NCBI GenBank assembly: GCA_958403605.1
Contig: CATXYA010000139.1
Location: 1-5,770, forward strand
DNA: 5,770 bases
Source: an uncultured Oscillospiraceae bacterium
GTDB taxonomy: Bacteria; Bacillota; Clostridia; Oscillospirales; Ruminococcaceae
Direction of reading: 5' to 3'
A program made the position numbers and the translations under genes. The stretch's first letter is position 1. The number at the start of each line of letters is the position of its first letter. Below, piece after piece: positions 1-5,167 of the stretch. Below the pieces are notes generated by a model. The model was not told where the DNA came from and did not search any database. It worked only from the letters and a program-made list of their open reading frames with translations.

Positions 1-1765
1 GCGGGAAGTTCTCCGGCGGGATGGACGCCAGAGGCCAAGGCATGCGCTCACTGAAGGCGTCGTCCTGTAAGTACATTTCTTTTTCTGCGTCGTAGGGCAG
101 ATACATCGCCTGTGCCGCGCGCCGCCAGGCAGCCGGTTCCTCCGGCTGCAGGGCGAGCTTGGCAAACAGCACCTGCGCCGCCTGGGGCCTTTTCTCCCGC
201 AGCCAGTCCACCCAGCGGGCGGCCTGGTCCAGGTTGTACGCCGCCATCAGGTTGGTGTAGCAGTTGTTGTTCACCAGCACATTGTACTCGTCCGGCCCCG
301 TGACGCCGTCGATGCAGAAGCGCCCGCCCTTTTCCTCGTTGTAAAAGCCCAGGTCGGCCCACAGGCGCGCGGTCTCCGCCAGGATCTCCACGCCGCACTG
401 CTCCAGAAAGGTCTCGTCCCCGGTCACCTCAGTGTACAGCAGTACGGCATTGGCGATATCCGCATTGATATGGTACTGCGCCGTGCCCGCCGGATAATAG
501 GCCGAGCACTCCTCGCCGCCGATGGTCCGCCAGGGGAACAGCGCGCCGCGGGGGTGCCCCATTTCCCGGGCGCGCGCCCGGGCCTGGTCCAGGATGGTGT
601 AGCGGTAGCGCAGCAGCGCCCGGGCGATCTCGGGCATGGTGTAGAGAAAAAACGGGAAGAGATAGGTCTCCGTGTCCCAGAAGTAGTGGCCCTCATACCC
701 CTCCCCGCTCAGGCCCTTGGCCGGGATGTTGGTCTTGCCGTCGCGCCCCGCGGATTGGAACATCTGGAACAGGCTGAACTGCAGGCCCTGCAGCAAGCGC
801 GGATCGCCCTCGATGGAAAGGCCGGTGTTGTGCCAAAAGCGCGCCAGTGCTTCCCGCTGGGCGGCGCGCAGCACTTCTGCGCCTTTCTCGGCAGCTGCGA
901 CAGCCTGGGCCTGGGCCCGGCGCGCCAAGGCGGCGGCTTCGCCCGCCGCACCGTGGGTGTAGGCGACGAATTTTTCCAGCACCAGCCGCCCCGCGCCCGC
1001 GCAGGTATACGCGCAGCACACCTCGTCGGCGCTCTCGCTGTATTCCGTGCGGACGGGCACGTCCGCCTGCAGGCGGCTGACCGCCGCGCAGGCATACGCC
1101 AGCGCCGAGCGGCGCGTGGCCTGCACCAACAGACATTTTTCCTCCTGCGCCCGGTGCGTCAGCGTCTGCAGCGGTCTGCCGTCCAGGCACGAGCCCACCC
1201 GGGGGTCATCCTGCGCCGCCGCGTTCTCCGCGCGGGCGTCGATGGCACTCTCGATCCGAACATGGTCCACTCCCGCGCCGGGCTCCACGGTGCAGCGCAG
1301 ATAAGCAGTGTCCCCCGCGGCCAGCGACACCAGCCGCTCAAAGCGCACACGCACGGCGCGCCCCTCCGGCGAGTGCCACTCAAATTCCCGCGTCAGCGTC
1401 CCTTCCTGCATCCGCAGCGTGCGCCGGTACTCCCGCACCTCGCCCCGCGCCAAGCACAGTTCTTCTCCGTCCAGAAAAATGCGGATGCGCTTGGCGTTGG
1501 CGAGGTTGAGCATTGTCTGCCCGTTGCGGGCGTAGCCGTAGGCCGCCTCGCCGTAACGGATGGGTGCGGTGTCGTAAAAGCCGTTGAGGTACACGCCCTC
1601 CCGCGCGCCGGGATACCCTTCTTCAAAATCCCCCCGGAACCCCAGCGACCCATTCCCCAGGGTAAAAATGGATTCGCCGCGGCCCAGCACGGCGGGGTCG
1701 AACCGCTCCTCCGTGATCTGGCAGGTGCCGTCTTCGGGACGGTCCCCGCATTCTCTTCCCTGCAT
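1..1765 (-). CDS. GH65 family disaccharide phosphorylase, N-terminal 588 residues (3' end beyond the window)
   Basis: Cytoplasmic inverting phosphorylase of glycoside hydrolase family 65: an alpha-glucosidic disaccharide or glycoside plus phosphate gives beta-glucose 1-phosphate plus the freed acceptor. I translated the minus strand from ATG at 1765; the frame stays open to base 1. Family signatures occur in order: ESIFTLGNG at residues 31-39 of the N-terminal beta-sandwich; RRTLRMQEGTLTREF in the same domain; QSAGRDGKTNIPAKGLSGEG leading to HYFWDTETY (W363, D364) in the (alpha/alpha)6 barrel; PWRTIGGEECSAYYPAGT at 411-428; and TGPDEYNVLVNNNCYTN, where Glu493 is the expected general acid. PPENFP at the left edge is also typical. 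Family members are about 750-790 residues, so roughly 170-200 residues, including the phosphate-binding end of the barrel, are missing. The start is fixed by GAGGAG seven bases upstream; that site overlaps the stop codon of the MBL gene. The family is very secure. The exact substrate (kojibiose, nigerose, trehalose, glucosyl-glycerol, glucosyl-rhamnose and others are known) is not determined. Confidence 0.96.
   Translation of the reverse strand, partial: MQGRECGDRPEDGTCQITEERFDPAVLGRGESIFTLGNGSLGFRGDFEEGYPGAREGVYLNGFYDTAPIRYGEAAYGYARNGQTMLNLANAKRIRIFLDGEELCLARGEVREYRRTLRMQEGTLTREFEWHSPEGRAVRVRFERLVSLAAGDTAYLRCTVEPGAGVDHVRIESAIDARAENAAAQDDPRVGSCLDGRPLQTLTHRAQEEKCLLVQATRRSALAYACAAVSRLQADVPVRTEYSESADEVCCAYTCAGAGRLVLEKFVAYTHGAAGEAAALARRAQAQAVAAAEKGAEVLRAAQREALARFWHNTGLSIEGDPRLLQGLQFSLFQMFQSAGRDGKTNIPAKGLSGEGYEGHYFWDTETYLFPFFLYTMPEIARALLRYRYTILDQARARAREMGHPRGALFPWRTIGGEECSAYYPAGTAQYHINADIANAVLLYTEVTGDETFLEQCGVEILAETARLWADLGFYNEEKGGRFCIDGVTGPDEYNVLVNNNCYTNLMAAYNLDQAARWVDWLREKRPQAAQVLFAKLALQPEEPAAWRRAAQAMYLPYDAEKEMYLQDDAFSERMPWPLASIPPENFP
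565..582. repeat. 18-base perfect palindrome inside the GH65 gene
   Basis: CCCGGGCGCGCGCCCGGG is its own reverse complement, with no mismatch and no loop; symmetry ends at 564/583. It lies in the GH65 coding sequence, in codons for an Ala/Arg-rich helix (residues about 395-401, ARARAR). GC-rich alternating Ala and Arg codons produce such symmetry easily, and there is no T-tract, so it is not a terminator. A binding or structural role is not supported by anything else seen here. Confidence 0.45.
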
Positions 1766-1772
1766 CGTCTCT

Positions 1773-1778
1773 CTCCTC
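1773..1778 (-). promoter_or_regulatory. Shine-Dalgarno site of the GH65 gene, overlapping the upstream stop codon
   Basis: The minus strand reads TTGAGGAGAGAGACG directly before ATG at 1765. GAGGAG lies seven bases from the start codon. Its first two bases are the last two of the MBL gene's TGA (1779-1777), so ribosomes ending on the MBL gene sit on the GH65 initiation site. Translational coupling is inferred from this arrangement. Confidence 0.8.
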
Positions 1779-2598
1779 AATCCCAAATATGCTCCGGCCT
1801 GTAGGCCAGGGAGATGTCCTCCCAGGTGCTGAACAGGCAGGGCTCCCCGGCCGACACGCCGGGCAGGCCGTCGGCTTGGCCCGACAAGATCTTTTCCGCG
1901 CAGGCCTCGTACCGGTCAAACATCCCGGCATCCAGGGGCGCCTCATGGTGGCCGGGGTGCAGCCGCGCCACGCCCGCCGTGCGGGCCCGCAGGCTGCGGA
2001 TGGAATCGCGGAACGTGCGCACGCCGCAGGAATGCGGCAGGCTCAGCAGCACGCCCCGCGCGCAGGCCGTGTCGCCGGTATACAGCGCGGCGCGCGCCGG
2101 CTCCCAAAAGCAGACAGAGCCGGGCGTGTGCCCCGGCGACGCCAGCACCCAGAGCCTGCGCCCGCCCAAATCAAAGACGTCGCCGTCCTTCATAGGCCGG
2201 TACTGCGCGCCCTCGCAGCAGTGCGCCAGCCGCTCCAGCTCTTCCTCCCCGATTTCCACATTCAGCTCCTGGGAAAAGCCGCGGAACATTTGGCGCCGGT
2301 AATCCGCGCCGCCGTGTTCCTGTGCCACGGGGAAATCCTCCGCCGCCAGGTAAGCCTCCTCAAAGGCCGCCGCGCCGCCGATGTGATCCAGATGCCCATG
2401 CGTGTGCGCGGCAAACACGGGCTTATCGGTCAGCGTGTGCACGGCGCTTTTAAGGTCGGTCATGCCCTGGCAGGTGTCGATCAGCATCGCCCGGCTGCCG
2501 CCCTCCAGCAGATAGGCGTAGGTATGCAGCTCGCCAATGGCCTCATCGAGGCGCCAGGTGCCCTCTTCCAAAGGAGTGATCTGACAATTCCGTTCCAT
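1777..2598 (-). CDS. MBL-fold metallo-hydrolase (273 aa), substrate unknown
   Basis: Soluble metallo-beta-lactamase-fold hydrolase, expected to use one or two zinc or iron ions. The HxHxDH metal motif is present in AHTHGHLDHIGG (H67, H69, D71, H72). The later ligands follow in the usual order: H156 in SPGHTPGSVCFW, D175 in LYTGDTA, and H216 in HPGHHEAP. The N-terminus (TYAYLLEGGSRAMLIDT) matches the first strands of the fold. There is no signal peptide, so it should act in the cytoplasm. I chose ATG at 2598 because AAAGG lies seven bases upstream; the longer GTG/ATG starts at 2634 and 2631 overlap the deacetylase stop and lack a ribosome site. It lies between the deacetylase (32 bases upstream) and the GH65 gene (11 bases downstream). 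The superfamily includes lactonases, thioesterases, phosphodiesterases and glyoxalase II types. Operon position suggests a role in handling a sugar-linked ester or lactone, but this is inference. Confidence 0.93.
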   Translation of the reverse strand: MERNCQITPLEEGTWRLDEAIGELHTYAYLLEGGSRAMLIDTCQGMTDLKSAVHTLTDKPVFAAHTHGHLDHIGGAAAFEEAYLAAEDFPVAQEHGGADYRRQMFRGFSQELNVEIGEEELERLAHCCEGAQYRPMKDGDVFDLGGRRLWVLASPGHTPGSVCFWEPARAALYTGDTACARGVLLSLPHSCGVRTFRDSIRSLRARTAGVARLHPGHHEAPLDAGMFDRYEACAEKILSGQADGLPGVSAGEPCLFSTWEDISLAYRPEHIWD

Positions 2599-2605
2599 AA
2601 GCTTG

Positions 2606-2610
2606 CCTTT
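2606..2610 (-). promoter_or_regulatory. Ribosome binding site that decides the MBL gene start
   Basis: The minus strand reads AGAAAGGCAAGCTT before ATG at 2598, placing AAAGG seven bases from the start. This supports the 2598 start over in-frame GTG 2634 and ATG 2631, whose upstream sequence is inside the deacetylase end and has no purine-rich site. Confidence 0.7.
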
Positions 2611-2630
2611 CTGCGGCTGTGGGCCGCACA

Positions 2631-3416
2631 TCACAAAATGGGGCCGGGGCCGAACACGCGGGCAGCGCCCGGCACCGCTTCATCGAGGCGGATGGGTGTA
2701 AACCCGCAGCGGCGGCAGGTCTCCAGCGTCTGCGGGTCGGCCATGAACGCCGCGTCCGCGTCCCGGTGGCACGCCACCTGTGCGCCGGATACCATGGCGT
2801 TGCCGGTTTGCAGCATTTCCTCGCCGTACAGGGCGGGATGCGCCACGTACAGATATTGCCCACCGCCCAAGGCGGACAGCACCTCGCCGAACAGGCCCGG
2901 CGTGCCCGCCACATCGTCCATGCGCGGCAGGACGCTGTCCATGTAACAGCTGAAATCCAGCAGTCCCTTTTCGCAGGTCCACCGGGCCAGGCGCTCCTGC
3001 AGCCCCGGCAGATACCGTTCCGGCAGCATGTGGCACTCCGCGTAAGAGAGGTGAAACCCCGCCGCCGCCAGGCGGCAATATTGGGTTTCCACCTCCGCCA
3101 GCACCTCGTCCAGCCGGGGCGGATGTTCGGCGAAGAGCGCCGGGTCCTGATAAAAGCTGCCCCGGGCGTCCGTCAGCGAGGGCGCACCCGTCAAGGGTCC
3201 CCAGCGCACGTCGTCCCACTCGGAGTTGAGGGCGATGTGCAGGCCGAAGCAAAGGTCGTCCCGCCCCGCCAGCAGCGCGGCGGCCTCTTCCACAAAGGGG
3301 CACACCGCCATGACGGAGATGTTTTTTACAAAGCCCACCTCCGCCGCCCTGGCAATGGCTGCGTTGGCCGCATGGCTGGAGGCAAAGTCATCGGCGCGGG
3401 TGATCAACGTCTTCAT
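2631..3416 (-). CDS. YdjC/ChbG-family carbohydrate deacetylase (261 aa)
   Basis: Predicted metal-dependent deacetylase of the YdjC/ChbG family, which in characterised members removes an N-acetyl group from short chitin-type oligosaccharides. The family pattern is clear. The N-terminal strand MKTLITRADDF supplies the metal-binding and catalytic acidic pair D9-D10. FGLHIALNSEW carries the metal ligand H60. AECHMLPERY carries H129 at the position of the last metal histidine. Length fits the family (about 240-290 aa). There is no signal peptide, so the protein should be cytoplasmic. AGAAGG nine bases before ATG at 3416 fixes the start. It follows the alpha/beta-hydrolase by 18 bases and precedes the MBL gene by 32, in one transcription unit. 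Odd points: the usual ADDFG is ADDFA, and the usual H-x-D-x-H stretch reads Y-A-E-C-H. This suggests a subfamily that may act on a sugar other than diacetylchitobiose. Family confident; substrate unknown. Confidence 0.9.
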   Translation of the reverse strand: MKTLITRADDFASSHAANAAIARAAEVGFVKNISVMAVCPFVEEAAALLAGRDDLCFGLHIALNSEWDDVRWGPLTGAPSLTDARGSFYQDPALFAEHPPRLDEVLAEVETQYCRLAAAGFHLSYAECHMLPERYLPGLQERLARWTCEKGLLDFSCYMDSVLPRMDDVAGTPGLFGEVLSALGGGQYLYVAHPALYGEEMLQTGNAMVSGAQVACHRDADAAFMADPQTLETCRRCGFTPIRLDEAVPGAARVFGPGPIL

Positions 3417-3425
3417 GAAGAAAAG

Positions 3426-3431
3426 CCTTCT
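3426..3431 (-). promoter_or_regulatory. Ribosome binding site of the deacetylase gene
   Basis: The short gap after the alpha/beta-hydrolase stop reads AGAAGGCTTTTCTTC before ATG at 3416. AGAAGG is nine bases from the start. No promoter or terminator fits in the 18-base gap, which supports co-transcription with the upstream gene. Confidence 0.75.
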
Positions 3432-3434
3432 TTC

Positions 3435-4325
3435 TTATCCGCCTTGGCACAGGCTGTGAAAAAAGTCCAGGATGGGCATGATGTGCTCTTCCTCCAAAAA
3501 TTCTGGCCCGCCGCCCGCGTGGGCTACACCCTCCAGCAGATCCAGCCGGACGGCATCTTCGCCGCACACCTCCCGCAGCTGGCGCGTGAATTCGATGGAT
3601 TGCTGTACGGGCACGCCAGGGTCTGCGGTGCCGTGCTGGACATAAAACGGTGGCGCCTTGGCGGTGAGATAGGCCGCCGCCCCCGCGCGCCGGGCCAGCG
3701 TCGGGTCTGCCTCAGGCTCGGTGCCAAGATACCATACCGCCGCTTTTTTGAGTTCTTCCAGCATGCCGGCGGGCAGGTCGAGCTCCCGCACATACGTCCA
3801 GTAATTTTCAAAATCCAGCAGCGGACACAGCGCCGCCACACCCGCCACGGTCTCAGGGGTGCCTGCGTTTTGCAGGCCCACCAGCGTCACCAGGTTGCCG
3901 CCCGCGGACGTTCCATACAAAAAGACGTCGCCGCGCCGCAGGCCGTAGCCCTCGGCATTTTCCCGCAAAAAGCGCAGCGCGGTTTTCAGGTCCTCCACCG
4001 GGGCCGGAAAGCGCGCCGCCGGGGCCAGCCGGTAGTTGACGGAGGCCAGCGCAAAGCCCTGCCGCAGAGCATAAAAGCCCGGGTACAGGTGCCAATCGCG
4101 CTTGTCGCACAGGCAGAAGCCGCCGCCGTGCACCAGCACCACCAAAGGCAGCGGCTCCGCGTCCATGCGGGGCGGCAGGTACAAATCCAGCGTCTGCAGC
4201 GGATCCGGGCCATAGGCGAGGTCAAGGTGTTTTTCCCCGATCCAATCGATGCGGGGCACGGGCACCTCCGGCTGCATGTCGATCCATTCCGGGACAAAAT
4301 GTGCGTCGCGAATCGTTTTCATCAT
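3435..4325 (-). CDS. Alpha/beta-hydrolase, acetyl-esterase / hormone-sensitive-lipase-like (296 aa)
   Basis: Predicted cytoplasmic serine carboxylesterase that would remove acetyl or other small acyl groups. Counting from ATG 4325: LVVLVHGGGF holds the oxyanion-hole HGGG (66-69); ASVNYRLAPAARFPAPVEDL (95-113) is the block typical of esterases of this type; LYGTSAGGN carries the nucleophile S140; QHGTADPGVPVQQS gives the acid D235; and EGVAHAGG gives H269. The triad is complete and the length is normal (about 280-320 aa). There is no signal peptide or lipobox. Start choice: ATG at 4331 overlaps the permease stop (ATGA), but GAAAGG abuts it directly. ATG 4325 stands six bases from GAAAGG and ATG 4322 nine bases, so 4325 is preferred and 4322 is almost as good. 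The longer frame back to 4442 lies inside the permease and is not used. Placement behind two sugar permeases suggests deacylation of an imported glycoside. Family secure; substrate inferred. Confidence 0.93.
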   Translation of the reverse strand: MMKTIRDAHFVPEWIDMQPEVPVPRIDWIGEKHLDLAYGPDPLQTLDLYLPPRMDAEPLPLVVLVHGGGFCLCDKRDWHLYPGFYALRQGFALASVNYRLAPAARFPAPVEDLKTALRFLRENAEGYGLRRGDVFLYGTSAGGNLVTLVGLQNAGTPETVAGVAALCPLLDFENYWTYVRELDLPAGMLEELKKAAVWYLGTEPEADPTLARRAGAAAYLTAKAPPFYVQHGTADPGVPVQQSIEFTRQLREVCGEDAVRLDLLEGVAHAGGGPEFLEEEHIMPILDFFHSLCQGG

Positions 4326-4327
4326 CG

Positions 4328-5167
4328 TCATCCTTTCAAAGCGCCGGCCGTCAGGCCGTCCATGATATTCTTTTGCATGAGAAGGAAAAACACCAGCACG
4401 GGGAAGATGGACAGCACCAGCCCCGCCATGATGAGCTGCCATTCGTTGAGGTAGCTGCTGTAAAACACGCTGAACGACAGCGGCAGCGTTTTCATTTTCT
4501 GGGAGCTGAGCATGATCAGCGGCAGGGTAAAATCGTTGAACACGCCCATGATGTTGATGATGGCCACCGTGGCCGTGATGGGCTTCAGCATGGGAAACAC
4601 GATACGGAAGAACGCCCGCAGCTGCCCGCAGCCGTCGATCATGGCCGCCTCTTCCAGCTCACGAGGCACGCCCTTTACAAAGCCCTGGTACAAAAACATC
4701 GCCATGGGCAGCAAAAAGCCCCAGTACATGACGATCAGCCCCTGCCGGCTGTTGACCAGATGCAGCTCGCGGGCCACGATGACCGACGGCACCATCAGCA
4801 CCTGGAACGGGATAGCCATGGACGCCACCATCAGCGCCGAGATGATGCGGCTGGCCAGGCATTTGCGCCGCACCACCTGGTAAGCCGCCATGGAGGACAG
4901 CAGCACCAGCCCCGCCACGCTGAACACAGTGACGATAATGGAATTGGAAAACGCCGACAGGTAGTTCATCTGTTCCATTGCGTTGGGGAAGTTTTCAAAG
5001 TGGAATTGGGTGGGCGGCGCCAGCAGCGAGGCCGTGATCTCCGGCTGGCTTTTCAAACAGTTGATAAAAATGAGGAACAGCGGGAACAGGAACAGCAGCG
5101 CGGAGAATGTCAGCACCGCCACCAGCAGCACCTTGTCTGCCGTTTGTTTGGATCTCCGGGTCTTCAC
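4328..5167 (-). CDS. Carbohydrate ABC transporter permease, MalG/UgpE type (279 aa)
   Basis: Inner-membrane permease of a CUT1-type sugar ABC importer and partner of the gene before it. Six hydrophobic segments can be picked out: about 13-35; 74-95; 108-131; 144-163; around 190-205; and a C-terminal segment around 245-265. The basic N-terminus MKTRRSKQ fits a cytoplasmic start. The cytoplasmic EAA loop that docks to the ATPase is clear: LEEAAMIDGCGQLRAFF, with E173-A174-A175 and G179. Other family signs are IPFQVLMVP (119-127), VNSRQGLIV (138-146) and the C-terminal QKNIMDGLTAGALKG, typical of MalG-like proteins. It starts with GTG at 5167 within the preceding gene's stop (GTGA, 4-base overlap), behind a strong GGGAGGT site. 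No ATPase gene is in the window. A shared MsmX-like ATPase is common for such loci in Firmicutes, but that is inference. The transported sugar cannot be read from the sequence. Confidence 0.96.
   Translation of the reverse strand: MKTRRSKQTADKVLLVAVLTFSALLFLFPLFLIFINCLKSQPEITASLLAPPTQFHFENFPNAMEQMNYLSAFSNSIIVTVFSVAGLVLLSSMAAYQVVRRKCLASRIISALMVASMAIPFQVLMVPSVIVARELHLVNSRQGLIVMYWGFLLPMAMFLYQGFVKGVPRELEEAAMIDGCGQLRAFFRIVFPMLKPITATVAIINIMGVFNDFTLPLIMLSSQKMKTLPLSFSVFYSSYLNEWQLIMAGLVLSIFPVLVFFLLMQKNIMDGLTAGALKG
4332..4337 (-). promoter_or_regulatory. Ribosome binding site of the alpha/beta-hydrolase, inside the permease 3' end
   Basis: GAAAGG on the minus strand lies in the last codons of the second permease (Lys-Gly before TGA). 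It stands six bases from ATG 4325 and nine from ATG 4322, but touches ATG 4331. The spacing argues for initiation at 4325 or 4322 and suggests translational coupling to the permease. Confidence 0.65.

Noticed and set aside
565..582. Palindrome as a transcription terminator
   Set aside because: It is inside the GH65 coding sequence, has no T-tract on either side and no loop.
693..1190. Minus-strand open frames in other frames inside the GH65 gene (also 48-398 and 709-1095)
   Set aside because: They overlap the GH65 frame, whose translation matches the family from residue 31 to the window edge with no break. There is no sign of a frameshift that would need a second frame.
470..1804. 444-codon plus-strand open frame over the GH65 gene
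   Set aside because: Its reverse strand encodes continuous GH65 motifs. The plus-strand protein has biased Arg/Ala/Gly/Gln composition and no Shine-Dalgarno before its ATG.
1789..2946. 385-codon plus-strand open frame over the MBL gene and part of the deacetylase gene
   Set aside because: Antisense shadow of the MBL metal-site gene; no family resemblance.
3417..3434. Possible terminator or promoter between the esterase and deacetylase genes
   Set aside because: The gap is only 18 bases, shows a ribosome site but no stem-loop with T-tract and no -35/-10 pair.
4326..4442. N-terminal extension of the esterase to 4442
   Set aside because: The added residues lie in the permease coding region, are Arg/Gly/His-rich and do not resemble esterases; no ribosome site is present upstream.
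2619..4454. 611-codon plus-strand open frame across the deacetylase and esterase genes
   Set aside because: It is antisense to two well-recognised genes and their junction, rich in Arg, His, Gln and Ala without any domain I recognise, and its GTG start has no ribosome site. High GC on the sense strand removes antisense stops.
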